From Scortum barcoo (taxonomy: Eukaryota > Chordata > Actinopteri > Centrarchiformes > Terapontidae), in contig CM041534.1 of the NCBI GenBank assembly GCA_023238725.1, forward strand, positions 4,662,449 through 4,726,448: a stretch of DNA of 64,000 bases, read 5' to 3'. A program made the position numbers and the translations under genes. The stretch's first letter is position 1; every line of letters begins with the position of its first letter. The notes under the pieces are model-generated. The model made no database searches. It was not told where the DNA came from and saw only the letters and a list, made by a program, of their open reading frames with translations. Positions 24,435 through 36,100 of this stretch are shown here, in pieces.

Positions 24435-27378
24435 ATGTCAGAGTAAGAATACTTTTCATCTTTGTTGTTTGCACCAATATTCATACCCTTATTGTATCAA
24501 TATTAGTTAAATTAATTTAAATGTGAACCCTATACTGATACTGATAAGAATTTAAATATTATAACTGACTTAGCTTGACTTTTGGAGTGTAGTAATCTTT
24601 CAGACTTTGGGCCCAAGATAAGGCCAACCATGTGCAGATAAATCCTGCTACCATGATAACAGATGAGGTTGCACAATGAATAATTGGAATCCAACTGCGA
24701 TTACTACATTAAAATGTAGAAAAACAAATCTGACATTTTTACTGTACAGTAATGTATCTGCTTACATTTTTTAGATGATCATAAACTAAAGGAGTACAGT
24801 GTACTTTTCTTTTTTTTTTGTACCTGCCAAATTTAACAGTCAACAGTTTGTAATTCAAATGTCTCTCATCTCTTTTTTTCCTTTTGCAGAAAATTTACAT
24901 TTAATCCTAAAGAGGGAATAGACAACCCAGGGATGGTCACCGCAGATGACACAGGTCTCTTGCATACAGATTTCTAATTATCTCCTGTGTATTAAACCAC
25001 AAGGGAAACTCTGCTCTGAGAAGGTATGACAACTCATTTTTGTCTCCTCTGTCTCAGACTCCGAGTCAACGCCCAGCCCTTGTCTGTGTGTTCTTAAACG
25101 CGAGGAAGGGGAGTCCTATGGCTTCCATCTGCGGGTGGAGAGGGGACGCCAGGGTCACATAATCAGAAATGTGGTATTAGGAGGGGTGGCAGGCCGCAGC
25201 GGCCTTCAAGATGGAGACCGGCTTCTGGAAGTCAACAACTGCTATGTTGATGATGTACCTCACCCTGAGGTAAGATGAGCTCCCTACATTAATAAACTGA
25301 CAGAGGCTTCTCCTAAAGACTAATGGTATTCTAACAGGAAATACTGTGTTTCCCTTTTTATGAATCAGGTGGCTAAGAAGATAAAGCTAAGTGGACACCA
25401 GTTATGTTTATTAGTTTTGAACGGGGAGGAGTACGAGAAGGCTGTGTCCCTAGGTCAAGACCTCCGACTTCTGGCCAGAGCACCCAGTGGTGATGGCTGC
25501 AAACCACCCAGACTCTGCCACATCACTAGAGATCCTGTCTCAGGTCTGGGTATCAACTTCACACCCGTGGAAGGTAACACTCCTCCTGGTAATCACAGCA
25601 AGTCCAAGGTGCAAGATTAGACGACCAACAGAGGGACGTTAAGTTGGTGCAGTCTTATTCAGTTGCTCCTCCTGTTTTTTCTCTGTAGGAGAGAAAGGTC
25701 GTTTCTCTGTGAGCCTGGTTACGGGAGGCGCGGCTGAAAAGGCAGGGGTGTGTAAGGGAGATCGCCTGGTGTGGATGAACGGAGCGACAGTGTCTGATCT
25801 CACACACTCTGCACTCAGCAGGATGGTACGAAGCCTGTTTTTAGAATCAACATTAAAAAAGTAAAGCTGTCATTTTCTCTGAAGTTCACTATTAAACTTA
25901 TATGACCTACAAAAGGTGTTCAGAGTGATGGATGCAACTGATAAATATAAATAAAAACATACTAAAAAAGTATTGCAGTAACAAATCTTGTTTTGGTGTA
26001 GATGAAAAAATGTGGCAATCACATCACCATCCTAGTGATTGACAGTGAGAGTGAGAAGAACTACATGCGACAGAGGATGCCCATTCTGCCCACCATGGCC
26101 GTTCCACATAACCTGCCTTATAGAGCAAAGAAACTCCACCTGGTCTCTGGGCCTGAGGGCTACGGCTTCCTCCTTCGGCTGGAGAAGACACCATCAGGAC
26201 GCAAATGTGGGAAAGAGAAAAAAAAGAGCACAAAACTCTAACACAAGCAATCTAGACTTATTAATACTATACTCTGACTTATGCATCTGTGTATTTTTGA
26301 ATAACAGGTCATGTCCTGCGTGAGATGGACAGCGGCAGTCCGGCAGAGAGGGCAGGTATGAGGGATGGAGAGCTGCTGCTGGAGGTCAACGGAGAGTCGG
26401 TGGAGTCTCTGAAGCATGAAGAGATTGTGGACAGAGTGAGACTGAGTGGAAAAAAAGTCTCGCTCACCACCATCACTCCCCAGGGGCTGGAGTTTTACAC
26501 CCAGGTGGGCACCACTTAGCAGATACATGTCTTTGCCTTTTTATCTTTAAAAAAAGTGGAGATAAAGAAAAAAACATCAGAAATCTATTTGGGAGACATA
26601 TCTCCATTTAACTTCCATCCAGATAAGTTTCTGTTTATTGTGTCTGTTTTTTATTTTGTTACTGCAGATGGGCCTATCACCTCTTCTCTTCTGTGATGAT
26701 GATGCTGTTGAGAGAGAAAAGGAGAGCAGCATGTCGGCCCCTGTAACAGAGAAGTCACCACAGAAGGAAATGGATGGCCCATGCAAGCCCAGACTCTGTT
26801 CTCTCCAGAAAGACCCTTTGGGGTTTGGCTTTAACATGGACAGTGTCCCAGAGAGTGCTGGGACCTTCATCAGCCAGGTGGGGATGAAATACTGTATTGC
26901 ATTCCCTTCTTACTGAGGAAAAAAGAACAAGAGGAAAGCGGGACAGGATATTTTGTTTTCTGTTACATTTTGCTTTTGTTTTTCCTTTAGGTGGCTTTTG
27001 GGGGCTCTGGGCACAGTGCAGGATTACAGGTTGGCGATGTGGTATTGGAAGTCAACGGAAAAAATGTGGAGAAGAAACATCTGGAAGATGTGACTATGCT
27101 TGTGAAGGAAGGAGGGCCTCTTCTTTCCTTACTCGTCATGGATAAGACTGGCTACACCAAGATGAAGCGGACTGACACACCTACCAGAGATATCACCGAC
27201 ATTGAGGTAAAAAAAAACAAACAAAAAAAAAACTTTATATATAATTTTCTATCTATGAAAAAGATCATATTGTATGTTTATGATGATTTACTTATACAAT
27301 TACCAATTAATCAGTGACCATATTCTTTTGTATATATCCTGTTAGGAGGAAGACAATTATGAGATATCATCTTTGTGA
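24435..27378 (+). CDS. pdzd3: NHERF4/PDZD3-like scaffold with four PDZ domains
   Basis: PDZ scaffolds of the NHERF family tether transporters and receptors at the apical membrane of epithelia. Ten coding exons: 24435-24442, 24890-24954, 25058-25269, 25369-25573, 25689-25825, 26002-26206, 26308-26504, 26668-26877, 26991-27206 and 27346-27378. They join in phase to 495 residues. PDZ1 is about 33-113 (loop YGFHL), PDZ2 142-224 (GLGINF), PDZ3 251-333 (YGFLL) and PDZ4 384-464 (FGFNM). I chose NHERF4 over PDZK1 because of matches such as STGGAAE-like, LSPLLF and FISQV plus GLQVGDV. The first coding exon holds only 8 nt (MS plus part of E). An ATG four bases upstream is out of frame. The exon 6 donor (T|GTGGGA) is weak. 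The protein ends ISSL, a class I PDZ-ligand pattern. A PDZK1-like paralog is the main alternative name. Confidence 0.88.
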
Positions 27379-27721
27379 GCAACAAAGATATGCACACAGT
27401 TCTGACGACAGTCTCCCATAACGCATGTCTGATTGGACAGACTGCCAACTAAGCTGAAAGAGAAAAACTTGTCATATAATTATATTATTATATGAGCCAA
27501 GATTGTCTTAAGACACGAAGAAATCCTAAAGATGAAACAGATACAATATGCTAGGTGAAAATGTAACATGTCAGTTGTACAAATCACAAAGAAATGCTGT
27601 AATATGAATTTGTGTATGATATGAAAATGACTTTTGGTTCAGTATTACTAAGCTAGAGATGTAGAATATTTAGTCTTAGACAACAGTTGCCACATGTGAT
27701 CTCAGTCAGATAAAATTCTAA

Positions 27722-27731
27722 ATAAATAAAA
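27722..27731 (+). terminator. Polyadenylation signals of pdzd3
   Basis: Two overlapping AATAAA hexamers about 345 bp downstream of the stop codon, the first good signals after the coding region. Confidence 0.6.
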
Positions 27732-27885
27732 TGCTCCGTGACTTAAAGGACCATAATCTTTATAAAACAAATTCCTTATTTATCTAAGATGAATGGAACT
27801 CAGTGGCTATGTGTGGCCTATGTTTGTGAAAACTGGGGAAAATGTTATATAAAAGTATTGAAGTGTTATATAAAGTATTGAAGTG

Positions 27886-28166
27886 GTTCAATCAGTGTGG
27901 TGTTTACTTGTTCTCCCTGTGCCTGTGTAGGTTCTCTCTGGGTACTCCAGCTTCCTCCCACAATACAAACAAAAACATGCAGGTTAATTGGTGACTCTAA
28001 ATTGCCCCTAGGTGTGAATGTGAGTGTAAGTGGTTGTCTGTCCTTCAATGTCAGCCCTGTGACTGACTGGCGTCCAGTCCAGGGTGTACCCTGCCTCTCG
28101 CCCAAGATAGCTGGGACAGGCTGTGTGTGCTCAGGATAAGCAGGTTTAGAAGATGGATAGATTGAT
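27886..28166 (+). mobile_element. 5'-truncated SINE copy with target-site duplication
   Basis: The copy starts at the B-box sequence GGTTCAATC, so most of the tRNA-like head is lost, and a further internal deletion follows. The body matches the element at 40052-40384 and the tail is a degraded GATG repeat. Direct repeats of GTATTGAAGTG lie at 27875-27885 and 28167-28177. It shares with the 40052 copy the loss of a GC-rich segment before TGCTCAGGATAAG. Confidence 0.85.
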
Positions 28167-28699
28167 GTATTGAAGTGAACTGTATTATTTTGGGAGGGAG
28201 TGGAAGATTATGTGTATGTATTTAAAGTTTTACTTATAAAGTATTAAATATATATAAAACATTTGGTGTTGGGAGTGTTTATTGTGAATGTAGCTGAAAG
28301 TAAATATCATATGAAAAATATAAATAAGATATCACCACCTCCAACCACGTCATGTGATGGATGGATCATAGTAAAATCACTCTCACACACACACGTGTAT
28401 ACTTTTTTTTCTCCATTGTTTAGTTAATGTCTGTTCTAATTATGTTTATCTAATGTATGTAAAACTGCAATACATGAAACATCAGACAAAATATTTTGGT
28501 TCACTGCACCCTCTAGTGGCCATACAGCAATGTACCTTGTGCATTAGCTGATTGACATCAATTAGTTATCATAACCATTGAACTGTAAGGCTAACACTGT
28601 AGGGACAATGAAAACCATATTATATTTTAGTATTTGAAACATCCAAATTTCGAACGACATGTAAACATTTGACTATATAATATATTAAATAATGTAAAC

Positions 28700-28825
28700 C
28701 ACAGCAGAGTGGCAGCCTAATTATGTGCAGGCGCTTGTGTGGACAGCTGCGGCGGCGGGTCCTTCTCCTGGAGGTGACATTCAGTCAGCTAGCAGGAGAC
28801 AGTTAGCATCGACAAACTCATCAAC
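28700..28825 (+). promoter_or_regulatory. atp5mg promoter / 5' UTR
   Basis: A short GC-rich stretch (GGCGGCGGG near 28751) is followed by a pyrimidine-rich patch CCTTCTCC that could serve as initiator. GCTAGC is at 28788-28793 and GTTAGC at 28802-28807, close to the start codon. No TATA box. The transcription start is not determinable here. Confidence 0.5.
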
Positions 28826-30937
28826 ATGGCTCAGGCTGTGCAGAAGCTGGTGGCTAAAGTGCCCACCCTCGTCGGTGGTAAGTTAATATCCTGTGCTGTT
28901 ATAACATATATCCAGTAACAGGGGAACTGAACCGTGGGAAATTTCATCTTTTTGGACAGCGAGGCCAACGATGTTAACATCACTGTGATTTAGCTAACGA
29001 TTGAATGAAGCGACGTGATTAATCTACTAATGCTACTCAGTCCTGAACACACTGAATGGAGATTTAATGTTGCTCTCCTCTTTGTGACTAAATTCTGACT
29101 TAATTGTTTTTCTTCTAGCCACCACGCGTAATTTGTTTTGTTTACAGTTACTGTTTATACAACCCACAGAGCTAAGTGGCTAATGCTGCTAATCCGCATG
29201 CAAGTCAGACATCACGTTAGGAAAGGAAAGCAGCAGCAGACTCGTAATTTCAGTGTTTCTTCTCTCCAGCCGCTGTCACCTACTCCAAACCTCGGCTAGC
29301 GACCTTCTGGCACTATGCCCGCGTTGAGCTTGTCCCCCCCAGCCCCGCCGAGATCCCCAAGGCCATCGAGGGGGCCGCAAACCTCCTGAAGGCAGTCCAG
29401 TCAGGACGACTCGGTCAAACAACAGTGAGGGTGTGTAGTTATTGACAGACAGACAGACCTGTGTGTGTGTGTGTGTCCGTGTCCAATGATTAGCTGAAAA
29501 TATATCAAGAGTTTGTTGTCAAGAAGTTTAATGACATGTCATATCATTAGACCATCACTGTGATCAATAGTTAATCAATAACATGCTGTCAATGACACCA
29601 AAGGATCCATCAGTTTCCTTTATAGATTATGTTGTATAGTTTAACATGCACCGGGCTTTAACATGTCCATATCGTCATGTGCTATCAGGGTTAACATAAA
29701 TCCTGCAGCATTATACTTTTATAGCATGCAAACTTTCACTTAGTTGTGTACATAATTATCCTGTCTATTATTTACATTTATTTGTTTGTGGTCCTGGCTT
29801 TTAGCTGTTGTATCTGTTTGTTTGTTACGTTAATTAAGTGTAATGGGAATAAAACAGAGTCAGTGTCCTCATGTGTACACATATTTGGCCAGTAAAGCTG
29901 AGTCTGATTAGAAATTCAGGCCTGGTTCTCAGAACTTGTCTCCAGGACCTGTTGACAGTCAATTGAGATTGCAGGATATTACATTAAACATAACGGGAAA
30001 TAGAGACTTTCTGATATTCTTATAGAATATGAAACCTTGAGGACTGTGTTGGCATCAAGGTTCGGTTTCCATGGCAAACTAAACCAGTACATGGTTTGTT
30101 GCCTGTTATGTTCCTCCTGTCCTTCATCTTAACAGTCAAACAGTTTGCTCAGATGAAAAAAAAATTACCAACATATTTTCTGTAGAATCTAGCCACGTCT
30201 TTTCTTTTTTTTTTTTTCTTTTTTAAGTTTTATCTGCCAAAGTAGTAGAAAAATTCTTAGCTTTCTCTTTAGAAACTGCTTTCCAATTTCCAAACAGTTC
30301 ACAGTGAGATTTATGGATACACCAAAATCCCCGCAGTACAGCTTACAAAGCGTTTGGAATAATCCCATTTAAATGAACAATAAAACACAGTTATACACAA
30401 TATACTGTGAGTTTATAGTTTTTATAGAGGATTAGGTGAGAGGATGTTTTGTAATCAGAGATGGTTATTGATCACTCAGTGAATTTATGTCATTTGCAGG
30501 TTTCTGCAGCAGCGCGCGATAATCTGTTATTTACACAAATAAATAATCATGTTGGCAAAACTAAAATATGAAACGTGTATTTAATATAGGGATCATAAAA
30601 TCTTTCATTCTTAGAAACAGGCAAAGTCATTAAATGATTGCATATTAAAAGAGCCAATGAAAACAGTGAGTTATATTCATCAGTATCATTCTGTCGTTTT
30701 TATAAATTGATGCTGTACAAAGCGAAAATAGATTTAAATTAATTCACAAGAAAACAATGGCAATTAGATGGTTGGTGGTTAATTTAACATTGTGTTTGAT
30801 GCATCTGTAATCTAATTAAATGTTTTGTTTCCTCACAGGATGCTTTTAGGAATGGACTGGTAGCTACAGAAGTGTTGATGTGGTTTTACATCGGAGAGTG
30901 CATTGGCAAAGGAGGCATCATTGGCTACGATGTCTGA
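28826..30937 (+). CDS. atp5mg: ATP synthase membrane subunit g, mitochondrial
   Basis: Small membrane subunit of the F1Fo ATP synthase peripheral region in the mitochondrial inner membrane; with subunit e it supports dimer formation and cristae shape. Three coding exons: 28826-28877, 29270-29430 and 30839-30937, giving 103 residues, the same length as the human protein. The start MAQAVQKLVAKVPTLV, the block VTYSKPRLATFWHYARVELV and the end GGIIGYDV are diagnostic. A single membrane segment covers about 77-94 and contains the GxxxG pattern G90-x3-G94. The exon 2 donor is ambiguous: GTGAGG at 29425 and GTGTGT at 29431 are both in frame. I chose the second because the protein then aligns with human without a gap. 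A second GCTAA-type motif patch lies in intron 1 (28990-29193). Confidence 0.97.
29461..29476. repeat. Short (GT)n run in atp5mg intron 2
   Basis: Eight GT units just after the exon 2 donor, preceded by a few GACA repeats. Confidence 0.85.
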
Positions 30938-31010
30938 ATTTTGGACTCTCATGCTTTTGTTTTTCGCTTAAGCGTTGTATGATTAACTTCCTGCAAGAAT
31001 CCTGGGAACC

Positions 31011-31016
31011 AATAAA
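31011..31016 (+). terminator. Polyadenylation signal of atp5mg
   Basis: AATAAA 74 bp after the stop codon, followed by GT-rich sequence; a short 3' UTR fits this gene. Confidence 0.8.
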
Positions 31017-31039
31017 TATATGTCTATTGTTAGAAAACA

Positions 31040-33127
31040 ACTTTGACTCTTCATACATCAGTCATGTGTTTTACAAATGGGGTGGGAAAATGAGAGCGTA
31101 CAGCTAAAAGAAATATGAGTGATTAAGGTAATGTAATAAAAGTACCAGTGGCTGAATTCCATTTAGACACCTAGGCTTTTCCTACAAGTTAAAATAACTG
31201 CCATGAATGTTGAGCTACAATATGATTGTCATGAGACAAAGTCAGTCTGTCACAAGGAACCTACAATTTGTTTTTCTTTAAGGAACAGAATATGCATCAG
31301 AAGTCTGGAAAAAATCTGCTGGCAAAACAGGAGATATATGAAGAAACAAAATACTTGTCAGTCTTCAGGTGACTGTTGCACATTGCATTTTTTCCATAAT
31401 TACAGTGGGGAATATATAATAGGACATCTTATGCAGAAAAACATCCCTTTTTAATTAATCTAAAGTTAATGATATATTTTCTGACATGATGTACCTTTGA
31501 TGATAGAGTCAGAACACAATTGTGTTTATTTTGGCAACTTGGCTCCACCCATAGTAACAGTGGTTAAATATTATATTCAATTATTGTATTGTGTAAAGTA
31601 TTACAATTTTCAGTTCTTGTAATCAGCCAACAGAGGGAGCCAAGAGTATTGTCAGCTCTCAAGCAGTATCAGTACCGTGATTTGTTTCAGAGCAGGTGCT
31701 TTGGTTATTCACAGATACTGTTCACCTGTCTATAAGTGGAATGGGTCACATACCAGAGAAATACTTTTAAGTTTAAATGAGATATCTAACAAAAATAGTA
31801 TGATAAATAAGTGGTTTTATTTGTCCATTTAAATCCACAATGAGCAGATCTAACTTTTTGAATTCCATAAGATGTTTAACACTTACATGTCAGGTGATCA
31901 TGCAGGTATGATAAAATCACGTCAAATGTTCCAGTACAGTATGTCAAAGTGAAAAAATAACATCAGGTCATAGGGGTTATGTTGTGCTGGCTGAAAAAAA
32001 AGACTAACATGCTAAACATTTTTTAAAGGCAAAATCAAAAGTATTCACAAACGGCCTACATAGCCTAAGACTCTGCAGGGTTCATTTGGGTTTTTAGATG
32101 AAACACCATTTGGTCCTCATCAGTATACAAAAAGATGAATAATCAACACAAAATAATCAATTCATTCATTTAGCTCTTTATTTAGAACTGTCAATTAATT
32201 ATTTTATTACAAAACAAGTCTTCTCCTCATATTAATTACACTCTGGTTGTCCATTACATAAGAAAATATACATACAATTAAATAAGGGTTAGTTAGTTGA
32301 AGTGGAAAAAACTAATGACTCAGCAACTGATATGCCAACTATCAGATGATATCACAGCATGACAAAATGAAATGATGATGAAATGTTCTTTTGAATGTGC
32401 TGAAACCATAATAATACCTGTTAATGCACCATTGGGAATGTTATTGAGTCACTCATACAGATCATAAGATGACAGCATATTTTAAATTATTATGCAATAA
32501 TATTGGTTAACAAAACTGTAGTGACATATCAAAGGGAACATGTAATTCAGGTTATGTCAGGGTAGTTTCATCATGACTAATAATTACATCATACCCTGAA
32601 ATATGTCACACCTTTTAAGAGGTCATAATTGTGAGCAAATGTACAAAGGTACTGCGACGCTGTGTGTGCTCAGGATAAGCAGGTTTAGAAAACGGATGGA
32701 TGGATGGATGGATGGATGTACAAAGGTAATGGTACAACTATCTGTAGGAACTGGGTTTGGAGACTGACATTTATTACTTGCTGATATGTTGTAATATTAT
32801 CCGGCAGTTGTTATCAGAAGCTAAAAAAAATAACACTCTTCATAAAGTACTTGTGTAATTATGTAGTAATTGTGTATTTCAGTAATGTCTAAGAAAACCG
32901 TCAGAGATTAGACAGCACAATGCAAAACATGATATGTGATGTGTGGAGTTAAAAAAGTATATACACATTTGGGAGGAACATTTCTCTGCAAAAATAAGTG
33001 ATCATTGTGGTTTGTTACACTTTAAAATGTTGCAAAAATATATATATTCCAAAAGCATTGCTGTATATTATGAGAAACACATGGAAATTATGTTCCGATT
33101 TTCACAGGAGAGCTCAGATATCACTGT
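31040..33127. other. Intergenic region between atp5mg and the minus-strand TRIM gene
   Basis: AT-rich region between convergent genes. It contains the very short SINE remnant at 32652-32715. A complement of AATAAA at 32770-32775 could be the poly(A) signal of the TRIM gene. No gene recognised. Confidence 0.65.
32652..32715 (+). mobile_element. Extremely truncated SINE copy with target-site duplication
   Basis: Only about 64 bp remain: the terminal TGCTCAGGATAAGCAGG region plus a (GGAT)n tail. Perfect direct repeats of ATGTACAAAGGTA flank it at 32639-32651 and 32716-32728. This shows a complete integration event despite the tiny size. Confidence 0.85.
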
Positions 33128-36100
33128 TCACTTGACATTACATATCTTGACTGAGGTTCCAACACCAAAGCCTGGATAGAGGGGCTCAACAAAGGTGGTC
33201 TCAAACCTGTGCAGGAGGGTCATGGTGTTGCCTATGCTGTAAAATGCCAGCACACCCGCACTGTGATCAAGGTACACGCCTATCCTGGGGGAGGAAGTGG
33301 GGGGCGTTGATGGCCTTGTCCACCCGGTTGTGCCACGCAGAGTAACCTGTGTCAGAGCACAGGAGACTCCAGGATTTGTCGTTGTAGCCCAGCAGACACA
33401 GCGAGCCTTTGCCCTTCCGGCTGATGCTCCTGTAGGCCACTCCAATGGAGAACTCCCCGCTCCACTCGATCTCCCAGTAGAAGCGGCCTCCGGACAGAGC
33501 CTCTCTGCACAGCACCTGGGCAAAGCTGTCAAACCTCTCCGAGGTGTCCCCATAGGGCTGCAGGTCCCTGGTGCGGATGACTTTTCGGCTGTTTTCAGAG
33601 ATGTACAGCTCCTTATAGGCTGTGTTAGGGTCCAGTTTCAGCTGGCAGAAGTCTGGAGGAGAAGAATCATTACAGTTTTATACAATTTATTGTGTGTATA
33701 GCTAAACTGTGTTAAGAGCTGAATAGTTGTATTTTAGATACTTACATTTCACAAAATCTGCTCTGCTCTTTGGCTCTGGAGGAGGAGTGTTGTCCACTGT
33801 TTCTTTTCCTGCACACGAAGAACACACACAGCGTTAGGTCAAGGTGAACTGCATACACCCACGCACATGCCTTCAATTCTTTTGTCAGAGTTTTTGTTTC
33901 GCTGAAGGATTCATGATGCAATTGATTTTTGGTTTGCCTCCAACAATCATGACAACTACATTTTCAACCCTACTAATAATTAACCTCCCGCAGTCTTATA
34001 TTTCTTTATATTAGGACGTGACAGTGCTCACCTCTGCTCCTTCTGTCCAATGTTCGACTTTCTGTAGTGTACACTGGAACCTCATTCACTATGAGACAGA
34101 ACACATTCATATTTAGCAAACTGGCATTTTTGGCCCATCCTGTAATGGTATTGTGTTTCTGCTGCTAAAGTCAGACCTGACTTGGAGATCTTCAGTAGCT
34201 CCTCTCTGCCAAACTCCTCAAGGCGTTCTTTGATCTCAGCTACAGCTTTCCTGACAGCCCCGAAGGAGAAGTCTGGGTTCACCGTCACTCTGGGTATGAA
34301 GCCATCATCGGTGGGGGTGCAGAGGTAGTTGAAGTTCTGGTGGGGAAAAGGAAAGTGTCATGACAAGGAGGAAGAGATACTAATATGACACTAACATGAA
34401 CTATCTTGGTAATAGATAGAGCTGACCAAAGTTTTGAAAAGAGTTTAGTGACATTCATGTTAAAAGAAACATCTAAGATGAGGAAATTATTGCTGACAAC
34501 ATTGTGAGTAATATAGCAATACCTGTTCAGTTGCTGGTGTGTAAATTTTCACACCCAATGCATACAATGGACTTAATCTGTCTCTAAACTGTCATGGTGA
34601 TCATCTTATTAAAAACCACACCCATTTTAATTTCTTTAGTTATTGACTAGTATTACCTAGTATTAAGTTGTGACAAACACATAAAATTGACAGTATTACC
34701 ATGTCAACATACTGCCCAGTATGTTTAGCAATACCACCATATTACATACATTTCAACATTACTAAATGACAGCTTCAGATGTCATTTCTTCTTAAGTAGT
34801 TGCTCTAAAACTGTGTGTTACCTGCAAAAAGTGGATGTGGTCCTCAGTGCTGTAGAGCTGCTTGAGGCCGGACTCCTTCTTCTTCAGTTCATCAATCTCC
34901 TGTTCCAGTCGCTCGATCAAAGTCTCGGCCTGGTTGAAAGCAGCCTTCTCGTTGATACCAATCAGCTTGGTCACCTCTGACCTCATCCTCTCAATGGAGC
35001 GGATCATGTCCTCGAACATCTTCTGGCTCTCCACCATCGCTCTCTGGGCTGAGTTCTGGACAGAGTGCTCAAAGTGTCAGTTTTTCATGGAAGACAACTG
35101 TCGACATAGTCAACATCTTATAGCACCGTCTTACATGGAAATATATTCAATCTACTGGAAATATGAACAATATGATAGTTTGCTGTTGGAAAGAAACATT
35201 CAACACATTTTCGACCTATAACTCATACCTTCAGTGAATCCACAGCAGTCTTCAGTTCCTCCAGCTCCTTCACCCTCTCCTGGCATTTTTGTCTAATCTC
35301 AGCTTGGGAGATTCCCAAGAGTTTCTGCAAAATAAAGGCGTATTACACAGCCATCTATTTCAATGTTTTGTTAATCATGCACTCCCATGCTGACTGGCTG
35401 TACTGGCCTCCTAATTCATTATGCAGAAGTATGCAAAAAGTGGATTAAATCAGATTCATAAGATGCTGTTGAATGTCACGCTGTTTTATTGTATTAGCCA
35501 TAAAGCCTCATATTTGTTGGTTCAGTGAAAACATTCTTTCTCATCAAGGAATATCTGGGGAGTCCTGTCGGCATGTCTAATAAACCCCACTCAAAGAATC
35601 TCCTTAATACGTGCCTTTATCTCGGTGGGGGGGTGGGGGGGGCTGTATGGAATTCTCGCCATGTTAGGAATGTGAATCTACTGCTGCCTGACTTTTGAAG
35701 AGATGTTTCAAGGTGCACACAGGACTGACATGCAGAATAGAAGGCTTCTAATTCAGCTTTTACTCAAGCCCACCAACCCATTCTTCAAGATAAGCTTGAG
35801 GAATGTGGGGAATCTAAGGAAGGGGGGGTGAACATGAGAGGGGGAGGGGAGAGAGCGGGAGATGGAGTGAGATGGGTGAGACTCAGGTTGTAAATCTTTG
35901 GATGAGAGAAGCCAGACTTCCCATGTAGTGCAGAAAACAGCAGGATGAATTATTACTTCATCATGCCCTAAAAATCCTTCAGCCCATATTCCTGGCTGAC
36001 ATAAAAACACTCCCAGCTTCTCGTAAATTACTCATGCATAAAAACTCGAATTGCCCTGACTGATTTATGCTGCAGTATCTGTTGACATTCTTATCTAGTC

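Noticed and set aside
33297..33701. 134-residue plus-strand open frame
   Set aside because: Antisense shadow of the TRIM SPRY exon.
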